A DNA stretch of 64,000 nucleotides from Ctenosaura bakeri. Its lineage: Eukaryota > Chordata > Lepidosauria > Squamata > Iguanidae. The notes beneath the pieces were generated by a model. The model saw only the letters and a program-made list of their open reading frames with translations. It searched no databases and was not told the origin of the DNA. Made by a program: the position numbers and the translations under genes. The stretch lies in NCBI GenBank assembly GCA_948474755.1, contig CAOLHI010000151.1:620001-684000 (forward strand). The letters are read 5' to 3'. Each line of letters starts with the position of its first letter. Position 1 is the first letter of the stretch. Below are positions 32,336 through 44,249 of this stretch, piece by piece.

Positions 32336-34222
32336 GATAATTAAATAGGCAAGATGGCAGTTTATGCTTTTTGGGTGGGAAAGCTGATGGGCTAAGACTT
32401 GTTCTTGATTAGACATGCACAGAATTGATCTGTGTTTGGTATGCTTTCCCAAAAGACAGGAATTACTTCTGGCCCTGCTCACTTTTCTTTGATTCCTCCA
32501 TGGTCTTTGCCCTACCCATTACACTAAGGCAACCCCTAAGAACTTTGTTAAAGTAGAAGCTGGCCTCTCAAGATTCCTCATCTCTTAAAGCCAAGCATTT
32601 TTTTTTTAAAAAAATGGAAGACTAGGCTTCCACATGCTACCTGCTCTGTATGGTAACTCCATTTTTTCGTTGTTGTGATCATAAAGCTGTAAGAGAAAAT
32701 GCTGGGAAGTGGAGTGGGGAGGTGCAGTCATCTTCACAACTAAGATGAAGTGGTCTGTTTATTCTCTAGTGCTGATTATCTGGAAAGCAATGCTCTTAAG
32801 AGCGACCATGGGGAAATAATGAGCATCATGCATTTAAAAACTCCTAACTATTTGCAAGTTGCAAACAACACTGTGATAGATACATCCATTTGTTCTGGGT
32901 TTGAAATATCAGTCTTTAATGCAGAGGCTATTATGAAGAGATAAAACTGGATCATCCACAATCTATTTTCAGCTTACTGTGGTAAAAATGACTCGTTGTC
33001 CATTAATACTGGTGGGAATTTTGCATGCTTTTCCTTCTCAAACTGCACATAGAAACTGATTCCTGGATAACTTAGAAGTTAAGATGAAACTACCAAGTAT
33101 CCTGGTAACAAAGGCATAGTAGCAGCAAGCAGATAGTTTTATATTTGACAGGCAGTATGAATACTAAAACCTTGCTGCTGAAGTCAGCTCACCTAGCCTA
33201 GTAATGCGCGTAACAAATGGCAAAAGAATGAAAATGGATGAATTTGGCACTGTCTGTTGAGTGTGTAGATAGCACTACAGTTTTATAGATGACTAGACAA
33301 TGCTGAAACAAAACGCATAACAGATAAATGAAAAAGGCACTTTCCAAAGGCGTTCTATCCTTTTTTATGTCCTGCAAGTATACGGACAGACTGTCTTTCC
33401 TCATCGCACTTAATATACTTGCAGGTAGTGGAGGCGGCTAAGTACCCACATGCTGAAACTTAATTTTCTGAACTGATGCTTAATGTGGTCATAGCTGACC
33501 AGTTTTATGAAACAATGAGATCTTTGGGTTGTCAGAATCCAAATTTAATTTTGCAGAACCTTGAGGTGAAATAGCAGGGATGTCCATGAAAGGAAATGGT
33601 TCTGCTCATCAGCTAAGGAGATTTCTCTTTATGGGAAGTGAATTATCTTTTGCTGAAGCATTTGTCAGCATTATAGGGTGACGCTTGGTCTTCCTGCTTG
33701 TAGATATTTTGTGCCATTTATTTTAACATGTATGTGATTCATCAGTCTGCAGGTGATGCTTTAGTTTTGCTACCATCACTATCTACTTGCCCAAATTGTA
33801 CTTAACCCCACCACTCTGTCATGCCTTGTTTCACTAGAAGCCACATTTTGTGGTCCTGGGCATGTTTTTTTCAAAAGCAAGTAAGACTAAATTTAAATTT
33901 AATAAAGTTAGGATTTATTCTTCACTAAGATTGTTGATCATGTAGCTTTAGATAGGTCAGTAAAGCTGAACTCACTAAAATAAACAGAGGAGTTGCTTCC
34001 ATGCCCAGTAGTGTCAATTGCTGTGGGTAAGGATGGCAAACAATTTTATTAGAGCTGAGAATCCTGACAAAAGTATCAAATTTGCACCTCGAGTGACTCA
34101 CTGTGAGATAGTAATGAGACAACAAGCAATGCTCGAGTTGCCTTGAAAATTCATACAATAGAGAAGCTTTTCTCAGTGAATTTCATATACCACAGATAGT
34201 GGATTTTTAAATTTTTTTACAA
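32336..34222. other. No gene or clear repeat seen
   Basis: AT-rich sequence; a short poly-T/poly-A junction lies near 32600. Nothing else could be assigned. Confidence 0.45.
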
Positions 34223-34427
34223 GAGAGTCAGCATAGCATAGTGGTTAGAAAACTTGCCTGAGACTTAGGATATATAGATTCAAGTCCCCACTGAGCCATT
34301 AAAGTTAATTGCTGTCTCTCAGCCTGATCTGCCTCTAAGATTTGCTTTGAGGGTAATGTGGGGAAGGCAAGAGCTATTTACATTGTCTTGAGCTCACTAG
34401 AGAAAGAGTGTGATAAAAAAAATAAAC
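34223..34427 (+). mobile_element. tRNA-type SINE with AATAAA-like tail
   Basis: Head GAGAGTCAGCATAGCATAGTGGTTAG carries an A-box-like TAGTGGTTAG, followed by GATTCAAGTCCCCACTGAGCC, which holds a B-box-like GATTCAAGTCC. The body continues with CTCTCAGCCTGATCTGCCTC, GGGTAATGTGGG and TTGAGCTCACTAGAGAAAGAG and ends GATAAAAAAAATAAA. It has the standard layout of a Pol III-type SINE, with a different tail from the 43995 type. No clear TSD. Confidence 0.78.
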
Positions 34428-35468
34428 ATGATCGTTGGTAGGGGGGACACCGAATGGTAGTTCAAATTCCAAGGCTGGGCACCACTGTGAGCAAAGGTCA
34501 GACGCATTTGAATTACCATGTGGAATGGAAACCTGAAGCTACAGTGTTGGAGGTTTCCAGCAATTGCTTTACCAGTTCACATTTAATTCAAAGTGATTTA
34601 AAATAAAATTACAGAAGAGAAGATGGATGCGCAAATTAGTTGCCATTTTAGTTTGTAAATAATCATGCAAAGGGAATAGTGTTGTCAGAGACAGGGTCAC
34701 TTAGTTATTGGCCTCGTTGTCCCTGATTTCCTTTGATCAACACATCAGCACCTAACTCAACTTCATTTTCCAAATTTGTTTTTTATTATCTGAACGAAGA
34801 GGTCTGGGATAAACCTTGTTTAATTTTGTACAGGTATTAACATATTATGCAAAATGAATCCCTTTAAAAATGGATTCCATTCCTAAAGCAAGTGCAGGAT
34901 TATTTCCAAATGTCATGTCAAAGACATAATCCATGCAAAATGGCTTAAAGAGCTCAAAAAGACATGTGAGCAGATGTTTCATTTATATTCAACAATCTGA
35001 AACTATTCTGGGCACCTGACCTGATGATGCAGCAAGAACTTTCTTTTTCTGAAGGAGAAATTGCTTTATTTCTATCCTTTCTTTCCCTTTTCTTTCTCAT
35101 CAGAGATGGCTGGTAGCCTCCATGTCACCAGGGCAATGAATCTACTCTGGTGTTTCAGTCAAAACTTCCAAAGAACAATCCCAGGACTAAAAAGTGGAGT
35201 GGATTCACAGACTTACTGGCATAGGAGCCTCCTTGTCCATTGTTTCCCAGTCTTCTTGATCCTGATGACCTGGTGGCTCTTCTAAATAGTATCTAGTCCA
35301 ATTTTTACCAATGCCTTTTGTGTTGTACATCTGAAACACTGTGATGTCTTCAGTATTTGTGATGTATTTATTGCAATTGTCATCATATGATTTCAGGCAG
35401 AGACTTCATAGCAGAGTTTCTAAAAACTGAAATTAAGTATCCATTGTATTCTATCTGAATTCTCTAAT
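34428..35468. other. Repeat-poor AT-rich sequence
   Basis: No gene recognised. The stretch 34560-34960 lacks repeat signatures and includes ATAATCATGCAAAGGG, CTTTGATC and ATTATGCAAAATG, which resemble octamer, homeodomain and TCF sites. This is suggestive only. Confidence 0.4.
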
Positions 35469-35570
35469 CCAGTGCTTTCCCGATTTGTTAGACTATAGCT
35501 TCCATCATTTTCCTTAGCCATTGCAATGCTAGCTCAGAATCACAGAAGTAGTCCAACACATCTAGATAGA
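35469..35570. mobile_element. Short palindromic MITE-like repeat (decayed)
   Basis: CAGTGCTTTCCCGATTTGTTAGACTATAGCTTCCATCATT at the left and AGTCCAACACATCTAGA at the right recall a common reptile repeat with 'AACTCCCATCA' and 'AGTTGTAGTCCAAAACATCTGGAGG' arms. Strongly diverged; compare 36271, 40705 and 55151. Confidence 0.5.
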
Positions 35571-36270
35571 AATGTGTTGAAGATATCTATACTATATCCT
35601 TTTGAAACTCTGTTCTTATCCAGGTATTGCAGGTTATATCTTCTGGCTGACTGTTTCATTATTATGTCTAAACCACTGTGTTAAATGGAATCTTACCTTT
35701 ATCTATTACTTTCAGCACCAAGGTCAGAGACATGAAATGATATATTAGCAGTATACAATCCTCAAATCTGTAGAATTGTCTTTCTTCTTGCTATTACATA
35801 AACTCATGGCTTCTGGTCTTCTGATGATGAGCTAGGGCTGGGAGGAGATTAAGATAAGAGTACAGAGTGTACTAATCACCTTATTTATTAAATAATTCAA
35901 GGTACGATCCTAGAAGGCACACAAAGAAGGCAGTCCCACAGAACACAGAGCAACTCATTCTGCACAAATAAACAGGATCTAAAACCAAGAAGATCCCCCT
36001 TACAAATAGGAAAGTATGCATATACTTGTGATGTGGAGATTACAAACAAAAATAGGTTTATTTTCAGAGATATGCTCTAAAACATATGGGTTTCCTCCCT
36101 CAGACACCAACATCCAAGAAAAAAAAAGTGGCTCTGTAAATTTCATCCAAATTTTGAATATTTAATTATCTTTTTCTTTTTTAAAAAAAGTAAGCAAACA
36201 TGATCATGCTGTTCTCCCTGTTATTGTAAACATAGATATCCCTGGAAACCAATTCGTTTTCAGAGTCTGC
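35571..36270. other. No gene or clear repeat seen
   Basis: Low-information AT-rich sequence; a phrase CACCTTATTTATTAAATAATTCAAGGT near 35879 may be a retroposon tail fragment. Confidence 0.4.
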
Positions 36271-36365
36271 AAAATGTTACTTTTTGAGATTATAGCTCTC
36301 AGAATCTCCCATGGCCATGCTGGTTGGAGACTTCTGCGAGTTGTAGTCTAGAAAGTGACATTTTC
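36271..36365. mobile_element. Short palindromic MITE-like repeat
   Basis: AAAATGTTACTTTTTGAGAT at the left pairs with TCTAGAAAGTGACATTTTC at the right, and TTATAGCTCTCAGAAT pairs imperfectly with GCGAGTTGTAG. The centre CCATGGCCATGCTGG is characteristic of this repeat type. About 95 bp, with no room for coding sequence. Confidence 0.7.
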
Positions 36366-37348
36366 AAGTTCTGTTCTTTCTCAAGAACTACATTTATTAT
36401 TATGAAATGTTTGATAGACTATATGGTTGAACTTCATTTGCTCATTTTTTTCTTCCACAGAACTCTGGAATCCACTGATCACACTTTTACACAAAATGGA
36501 TAAAACTGAGGAAAATGTGATGAGTCAAGGAATTTGCTCTGAATACCAGAGCTGAATGGAGATCATAGTATCTATACTTGAAGATTCACCTTGGTTGGTC
36601 CAAGCTTCTTCATTTCAGCAGTATAATCTGAAGAGGGACAGGAAGGTCTGGGAACAGGATAGTAGCAGGGTAAGAGGAAGGCATCCTGTTCTAGCTTAGC
36701 TTTTGTGAAACAATTTGGAGTCAGGGTCAAATTAGATATCACTTAGATATCAATGCATACTCCCTGAGATAAACCCATTTCCCCCCCAACAGCAGGATTT
36801 GTGTAGAAATATATGCCTCAGCAATCAGACTTACAGAGCAAACCTGTTTGACTAATCACAAAATGGAGCATATTAAATACAAAATACATAAATAAGGACT
36901 ATCATGTGCTATGACAAACCAACATCTTTCACCACTTGGGGGAGCATCATGTCCAAAAATGTAATAACTATATGATCTTGTCTGAACTTAATCAATTCTT
37001 GCAAATGTACTCCATCTTTCAGAAATCAATCGGAAAGTTCAGGTCTACCATCTCCTTGCCTCTGTTTTTTTTCTGTACTATTTTGTTCAGTAGCATGCTG
37101 GTAATTTACCGATTTATGGTCAAGCATAGCTTCAGTTAATCTTTCATAGGGAAGATTCACAGGGAAGTTTCCTTTTCTTTGTCTTTTTGCTTTCTGTCAA
37201 TTGGTGCTCTTATTACTCACATGAAATAAAAAGATACAGCACCTAACCACAAAAACTGTAGAAAACAAATAGTTAGGATATATATGGCTGTGGGCAATGA
37301 GAGAGAAAAGGTATTGTTATTCTGAGAGAATTTATCAGTAATGTGTTT
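36366..37348. other. No gene or clear repeat seen
   Basis: AT-rich, no assignable feature. Confidence 0.45.
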
Positions 37349-37511
37349 AAGTCTTTTCTCCAAGTCTCGAGTTTCAGGTTTCAAGTCAAGACTCAAGTCC
37401 TTGCAAGATATTTACAAGTAAAGTCTCAAGTCTGGGAGCCAATTTTATACCTCAATCTATATTCCAGAATTTCTAGACAGATTAGAATAAAATCAATTTT
37501 AACAATTTAAG

Positions 37512-37990
37512 TAGTCAGCCCTCCACATTTGTGAATTTGCCATCTGTAACTTCTGAAGTGAGGAATAGGAACCTTATTCCCTATTCCCCAAGCTGGAGGC
37601 TTTTTCAGAAGTGGGGAATAGAATATTTCTTACTCCCCATTCTGAAGCTTCAAATACTTTAGAAGGAAGGATCCTTCCTCCTCAGGCCCATTGCCCAACA
37701 CATCTGTTGTTCCCTTATGAGAAACACACCCTGTTCTCTGGGGATGAGTCTTGCCTTCTGCTCTTAGGAAAAGTTTTTAAAAGCTCCTCCTATATACAGT
37801 GGGGACAGGCTGCTGAACAGATCTCAACTCTACCTCAAGCCAGTTGCCTAACCCATTTGCTGTTCCCTTCTGAGAAATGCTCCCAGACTTTAAGCTTGAG
37901 ACAAATCCTCATATGACCAGTAGACAAAAAGAAGTGGAAACATTGTTCAGAGTTGTAAGGTTTCTGGATGAATGTATGTTACTGAACCAA
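37512..37990 (+). mobile_element. Tigger-like MITE, 3' end missing
   Basis: The left end TAGTCAGCCCTCCACATTTG matches the termini at 47086 and 49114. The interior has an imperfect ~156-bp tandem duplication: CCCATTGCCCAACACATCTG with GTTCCCTTATGAGAAAC near 37684-37728, and CCAGTTGCCTAACCCATTTG with GTTCCCTTCTGAGAAA near 37840-37878. No right terminal inverted repeat was found, so the 3' limit is approximate. Confidence 0.55.
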
Positions 37991-38099
37991 GGGCAGCAAT
38001 TGATTACTAAAAATATGGAAGTCACAAGTCAAATCAAGTCAGTGCACCATTTATGCCACTTAGAATCCAAGTCAAGTCACTGAAGCAACTTAAGTCAGA

Positions 38100-38290
38100 G
38101 GGCCTTTCTGCACTACACTGTTGTAGTGCTATCATTCCACTTTCAATATCCTATGGAGTCCTAGGGTTTGCATTTTAGGGAGGGGCATTTAGAATTTTCA
38201 GGCAGAAAGCTGAAAACTGTAAACTCCAGAATTCCACAGGATGTTGAAAGTGGAATAATAACACTATAATAATGTAGTGTGAAAAGGCCC
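38100..38290. mobile_element. Palindromic MITE (copy D), AGA TSD
   Basis: GGGCCTTTCTGCACTACACTG at the left and TAATGTAGTGTGAAAAGGCCC at the right are inverted arms, with AGA on both sides (38097-38099 and 38291-38293). It interrupts the CAAGTC-rich block. The clean TSD is one of the best indicators that this family makes 3-bp duplications. Confidence 0.85.
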
Positions 38291-38659
38291 AGACTTGAGT
38301 CTGAGTCAAATTCACTCAAGTCTACATTACTAGAATTTATACTGATGTCTTAGCCGTTGTCTGGAGGAAAGTACCAGAAAATATAATTTCATTGGCTACT
38401 GAGAAAGACCACAGATTGACCACCGTTGCCCCTACCCTATGGTCGTGTAATAGGTATCAGGAGACTGGCCCAGACAAGCAAGAAAGATCACTGCCAGTAT
38501 AGTTTGCACACCACAATGACATCTTCCTGCAGGATCTCTGGAGGACCCCCAGGAAGTCTGAAAAGATACCTGTATTTGTGAGCACTGGCTACACTGGAGA
38601 ATTCTCATTGCTTGGGTATCCCCTCCCATACTCACAGAAACTCATTGATAAAAGTTTGT

Positions 38660-39300
38660 CCACCACCGGCTACCAGTGATGAATGAGCCACCTCACTTGG
38701 CTGGCCACTTTCTCCCTCCAGCCAGACATATGACCTTGTGTGTGCTAGGAGACAGGGGAGCTGAGCAAGCAGAATCACTTGTCCCTGTTGATAATAGCCA
38801 ACAAATGACCACCATTCTTACTTGTCTGCTTCCTCCACATACTTCCTTCCAGCCACTACATGGTTGTGTGGTCTGGAGGATGCAAAGGAGGGTAGTCAAC
38901 TGCAGTTCACTTGCTACTACCTAGCTGGAGATGTAAGAGCTATGCAAGTGGGAAGGGACAGAGAAGTCAACCAAGGAGAATAATCTGACATCCATTTTGA
39001 TAATCAGCAATGGGCAGGCCCCCTTTGTTGGCCACCCCCTCATCCTTTTCTGCCCATGTAGCTATTATATCACAATACAGGTAGGGGGAAGTCAAGGGAG
39101 GGAGAGGCTAACTAATGCTTATATGGCACTGGCTATGATAGCCAGCAACAAGTGAGGTTCTTTGCTTGACTGTTCACCCCCTCCCTCCAGCCAGACATGT
39201 GTCTGTGAGAGCAAGAGTAGGTGGGGGCACAGAGTGAGGAATATCCTCCATCACTGGCTATGATAGCTGGCAGTGGATGAGTCTTCTTGCTTGGCTACTT
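38660..39300. repeat. Degenerate ~130-bp tandem array
   Basis: A recurring core, roughly GGCTATGATAGCCAGCAACA-ATGAG followed by CTTGGCTG and CTCCCTCCAGCCAGACAT, appears near 38665, 38795, 39000, 39135 and 39260. Intervals are about 130, 205, 135 and 125 bp. Units are strongly diverged. No terminal inverted repeats or tail were seen, so its origin (old satellite or the interior of a DNA transposon) is open. Confidence 0.6.
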
Positions 39301-40704
39301 CTACCATCCTCTTCCGCCTGGGCACTCCCTTGGAAGATCAGGGAAGAAATGAGTTTGGACGAGATTTTCTCCCTCCACAGGACATCTTTGAAAACTGCAC
39401 AATTTTTGAAGATATTGAGGCAGCAGGGAGAAAGCTATTTAACTTACCCATTCTGCTGTTTGAGAACTCATAATTTAAAGAAGCACCATCCATCAAACCA
39501 TTTTGCAACTGCACTTGTCAGATGAAATCCCAGCATAAAGGCACTATGGAGATTTCAAAGGAGTGGGAGAATGGCATATAGAGTTGTGGAATTCTGGGAA
39601 GAAATAGAATCTGTTCTGCAAACTTCTAGAATAGAGAGTAATTCCTTAAGTATGCAATACCTGACAAGTTGGCAGTGCTGTCCCAGTTACTAAAACATAA
39701 AGTCACCCTGCACTACCCAGTAGAGCCATATGCTCTGCTTTCTGCAACATAATGGATATTAGAGCCGAGGCTTGGCTGCTTCTCTCACAATTCTTGATGG
39801 ACTTAAGTTGTAATGGAATTTAAAAACTGAGAAGTTTGGTGTCTCTGTCATGCTTAAGATCACATTCAGATTCTGGGCTTTCCTTTGTGTTGGCTTTTTT
39901 TAAAAAAAAATTAATGAGCCGTCAGTGCATGCTGAGAATAGGCACAAATCCATGCAATAGACAGCACAAACATCGAGTATTCAGCACGGTACAACAGACC
40001 AATTTTGGGCTGGCAATGTAGGCTGATAGCCCTGTGCACTTGGGGAAATTAAATTCTGCTTTAAGATCCAAGAAGAAGAGATGGGAGGACAGGTTTCTAT
40101 TTTTTGGAAGACTAAAGCAAGCTATTGTTTGTTTCAGAACTGTTTATGCCGAACATTTGGCATAATGTAGCCCTCAGCTACCCATAGATATCTGAAACTC
40201 TGCTTTTCAGTTCACTTCAAATATTTTGTGCATAGACTATTAGTAGTCTGATGTATATGAAGGCAGTTGAGGCTGATAGTTTCCACATCAGTAGCATGGT
40301 GATTTAGGTCTGGGTTTTCGTCTGAAGTTTAAAGGAACTGTCCAAAACACAGATGCCTCTCCTTTAAATAGGTTGAGCACCTTGATTAGTTCCTTTAAAG
40401 TTCAGGCTAAAATGCAGAGAGGATTCACCGCATGAGATCATGGGAAACAGTAGCCCCTACAGAGGGAGCAGAAGACAGGTTCTCTTATTTTAAGCCAAAA
40501 TCCAATTCAAAATGGTGCTTCTGGTCCTGACACAAAATGGCGGTAGTAGTTTTCTATCTCAAGGAATTCTTATATTTTAGCCTTGCTAATCATAAATTCA
40601 TCTCATCATAATTATTTACCACATCAGCAATGTTTCTGGAAAAAAAGTACTGCTTGGATACTATTGATAACTATTTCAGTTGAGCTCTGATATCTAAAAT
40701 GCAG
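39301..40704. other. No gene or clear repeat seen
   Basis: Nothing assignable beyond a short T/A junction near 39895. Confidence 0.45.
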
Positions 40705-40833
40705 TAGGAAACTGTGGACTTTCAGAAGTTTGTGGGTTGCAGTTCCCATAATCCCTTAATGTTGACTATGCTGGCTCGGGCTGCTGGGAGTTGTAAGCCA
40801 AAAATAACTGGAGGGCCATAGTTGCTCACCCCT
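40705..40833. mobile_element. Short palindromic MITE-like repeat
   Basis: GTTTGTGGGTTGCAGTTCCCATAAT at the left and GGGAGTTGTAAGCCAAAAATAACTGGAGGGCC at the right are imperfect inverted arms around GACTATGCTGGCTCGGGCTG. Same repeat type as 36271 and 55151. Confidence 0.68.
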
Positions 40834-42077
40834 TGTCTAATGCCTCTTCTGTTTATGACCAGTGGTGAAATGAAGCTGGAACTCCCAGGGTTAAAATGCT
40901 TTTTTCATTAGCAGAGCCAATGACATCACCTACCACTCCATCTCCCCTTCCTATGAGTATAGCTGAAATACTCAATATAGCCAGGATGAAACTGTTTCTC
41001 CATGGCACTGAGAAAGGAAGCTCGTGGAAAAATTCTATATTGGAGGCTGTTTACACACCCCCACACCCCCACACACACCAACTGAAATGAATCAATAGAA
41101 GTGCCTGCATTTGGGATGTGGGACTACAGAGAGTATTATGATGAATACTTGCACTTCAAAATGTTACCACACTACCATCCACAGCTTAATATTGATACTG
41201 ATATAAATGGTATCAACATTCCCCTTGATACCCCAATTGCTTTGGAAAGTTGGAGGTATTTGAATGAAAGATGTTGAAAATGCTTCTTTATATAATTTAA
41301 GCGAATGCTTCCTTTGGTTTTATATAGCCATATTAGTGTGAATTACCCTGTGTTAACTCTATGTTTCTAAACTGTTTCAAAAATAAACAAATAAATAAAT
41401 AAAAATGCTTCCTCATTCCACCACAGCTGTGTCCAAAAAGTGATTTTTGACGATGCCACATGAATAGTCAGTGCAAGATGCTTGGGAGCAGCAAATGGCC
41501 TTTATGTGAAGTGATGTGTTCAAAGTATCATGCTGGTTCAAGTCAAGACATTCACACTGAGAACAGTGGCATAATCTTTCCAGTTTGGATATAACAGTCA
41601 AAGATTCAGAGAAACAGAAATCACATTCAGACCTACAGGTAGGTGTTCACATTAGTACTTGCAGCTTTGTGTGAGAATCTGTGTATGGATGTGGGAGGAT
41701 ATGAATTCCCTTCTGTGTGGAAGTCAGCTCAAAGTTAGCAGTGAAGCCTGTGCCTTAGGTACACTATTCAGTTCCACAGCTAGACAGTATGAAATCATTT
41801 GCATGAGAAATACAGAAAATCTCATTGCCCTGACCTAGTGATTATGTTTGTAGAAGCCACTTCACAGGCTCTTGGTGTATATGGACAAATGCAAATGGAC
41901 ATATAAATTTAATTAAAAATAGCCCTGGGGGCCCAAGTCAACTGGGAGAGATTTTCCATCTGTCCAGCAAGCTTCTTCTGCTATCATTTCCAATGGATGG
42001 CCAGAAGTCAATAATTAGAAATTATTTAAAGCCTGGAAAGGGTTCACAGTGAAATGAGCTCTGGTTTGCAGCCATGG
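40834..42077. other. No gene; small simple repeats
   Basis: A CACACCCC-type run lies near 41051-41079 and AAATAAATAAAT at 41387-41403. The part 40861-40945 (GGAACTCCCAGGGTTAAAATG...CAATGACATCACC) resembles 44636-44700 and may be an unclassified repeat. Confidence 0.4.
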
Positions 42078-42200
42078 AAGGTTCTGCATGGAACAGGACT
42101 TCTCATTTGCAGATTAGAAAGGTTCTGCATACCACAGGAGTTCACATTTGCAGAGTGGTAAGGTTTTGGAAGTCACAGAAGTTGCTGCCTGCAGATTGAC
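42078..42200. repeat. 41-bp minisatellite, three units
   Basis: AAGGTTCTGCATGG... starts at 42078, AAGGTTCTGCATACC... at 42119 and AAGGTTTTGGAAGTC... at 42160, an exact 41-bp period. Each unit includes (C/G)ACAGGA(C/G)TT-type and TTGCAGA motifs; the third is the most diverged. Confidence 0.82.
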
Positions 42201-43983
42201 CGGGCTTTGTGTGTTTAAAGGCTTTTCCATAGAACAAACTGTAAGTTTTACTCTTGCCCCTTCCCACAATTTTGCTTTGGACCTGCCCTGTGTCCTTATC
42301 CTCACCCGCAGCTGGAATCTAGCCTTCAAAACTCTTTCCAAATTGATATGAAGCCTCTGGGACTGAAACGATTCTTCATTCCTGTTATTGGAATTGGTGC
42401 AGGAGTTCTGTTTGCAGATATAGTCCTGAAGAACATGTACGGAAAAGGGATGTATGTATCTATGAAACCTGAATTCACAGATATCCTCTCTTCGACCCAA
42501 TCTGTGTCCAGTTTTCTCATTTTCTTAAAATGGAAGGGATCCAACCCATCCTTGGCATATTTTCTTTAATTGCACACATTTACATGCATGTCTGAAATTG
42601 TACATGGTGTTGGAAGACATTCATCCCATTAACTGAAGTGTGCTTTTGCACTCATTTGAAACATGTACTTTGTTGCTCTACACACTTTTCAAATTATACA
42701 TTTTCACAGGGGAGAGATGATAGGTGTCTTGACCTTTCCATCAAGGTGTGAATTTGCAAGTGCAAGTGATGCCTTCCTCTTAAACAGTCTGGCAAACAAG
42801 ACCTAAGAGAAGTTCATCTAGCCTCAGACCAAAATCAGATTCCTCATTCATCCCAACAAAGAAGAGATTGCTAATCTGTTCTCTCTGCTGACAATCTGAA
42901 TCTTAAATTTAGAAGGTAGTCTACATTGAAATCTGTCCTGCATTTGTGGCTCATATTCTGCAATGTTTGTGTTTTCTTGCAAAGGGCTATCCAGACACGT
43001 GAGAGGAGAACTGTTGGGCTCAGGTCTATTCATTGAGAAATATCCTGTTAGTTTTAGGAAGTCCAGATGATGCATACCTGTGATGAGATCTTGGAAAATT
43101 AAAATTTTTAGGCTCTACAAGTACATTTTAAATATAAATGGCAATCAGATGCCACCATGCTAAGTGTCTGATTAGGTGATAATCAGATGCCGCAAGAAAT
43201 GTCAGACCAAGTAAATTGGCATTAATCATATTTGTACTTTATGAATCAACCCTCTAAAAGGGTTTCACACTGCTTGCAGCATCATTCATATATATATATA
43301 TATAAATGAGTAAAAAGTATTTAAACGTTGGCATTTTGCTGATTACAGCGTGACTGTTAAAAATCCCCCAAAACTGGAGTGTAAAAAAAAAATAAATCTA
43401 AGCAGTAGAAGGAACCTCGTGCCCTAAAGAAACCACAGGAGTTATTGCCAAAAAGAAAGGCAGACTGTTTTGCCTGAAGATGGGAAAGAATTACATATGT
43501 AGCAGAACTACTTTAATAGAGGCAGCTTTGAGCCAAGTAAAAGATATGTGAAAGGTATGATCACAGGAAATTACTATAATTTTCCAGAAGAAAGAGGGCA
43601 TGACACAAAAGGAATGGATGAGGAGGCTTGCAGCCCCCAAACACTTTTATCTCTTTTTAGTACGATGATTCTATTGAGGTAGCTGCAAGGCTGACAGTGG
43701 ACGCCAATATGTACTTACTCCAAGGTAAAAGCTGTTAAGATCAATGAGGCTTACTCCTGGCTAGAATCATAGCCTAGACAGCAGACAGGAAATCCAGGCT
43801 TCATCCAGGAATGAAGGAATTTAATTAAGTCATTTAATTATAGCTCCATATGAAATGTACTTCCTTGAAATTAGCTATAATAAGAACGATTTGGTTACAC
43901 TATCCTAGTCTTTGGTGGAGTATAGAATAGAACATGAAATGCCAAAAATGCCAAGGTGGGAAAGATTCCATAACTAGGGATGT
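42201..43983. other. No gene; one (AT)n tract
   Basis: An alternating AT tract lies at 43288-43304. No exon or repeat otherwise recognised. Confidence 0.45.
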
Positions 43984-44201
43984 AATTCTTCACTTACAGC
44001 CAGCATGGAGCAGTGGTTTGAGAGTCGGACTATAACCATGAAAACCAGGGTTCAATTCCCTGTTTGGCCATGGAAACCCGCTGGGTGACCTTGAGCATGT
44101 CACACACTCTCAGCCCTGGGAAACCCTGTAATGGCTTCACCTTAGGGTTGCCATAAGTTAGAAACAACTTGAAGGCACATAACGACAACAAATTCTTCAC
44201 T
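43984..44201 (+). mobile_element. tRNA-type SINE with 11-bp TSD
   Basis: AATTCTTCACT occurs at 43984-43994 and 44191-44201 and brackets the insert. The insert has a tRNA-like head (AGCATGGAGCAGTGGTTTGAG, an A-box region; GGGTTCAATTCCCTG, a B-box). It continues with a CTGGGTGACCTTGAGCATG body, CTCTCAGCC, and the tail GTTGCCATAAGTTAGAAAC-AACTTGAAGGCACATAACGACAACA. The tail matches that of the 5S-derived SINE at 14722. Pol III transcription and mobilisation by a LINE partner are inferred from the family type. Confidence 0.88.
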
Positions 44202-44249
44202 GATATTCTCAAAGGGAGCAACAGGTAAGTTTAGCAGTTTTCTTCTTAC

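Larger units (their letters stand above)
37349..38325. repeat. Dispersed CAAGTC/AAGTCT-rich block, interrupted by transposons
   Basis: Degenerate AAGTC units cluster at 37349-37436 (CAAGTCTCGAG, TCAAGTCAAGACTCAAGTCC), resume at 38024-38097 (CACAAGTCAAATCAAGTCAG, CAAGTCAAGTCAC) and again after 38291 (ACTTGAGTCTGAGTC). A Tigger-like fragment and a palindromic MITE sit between the clusters. The original array was probably one low-complexity tract later split. Confidence 0.6.

Noticed and set aside
42114..42500. 128-codon minus-strand frame
   Set aside because: Crosses the 41-bp minisatellite and shows no family resemblance or splice context that could be trusted.
43995..44070. Functional tRNA gene
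   Set aside because: The A- and B-box-like words belong to a SINE head; no cloverleaf with a proper anticodon arm could be drawn, and the element carries an insertion TSD.
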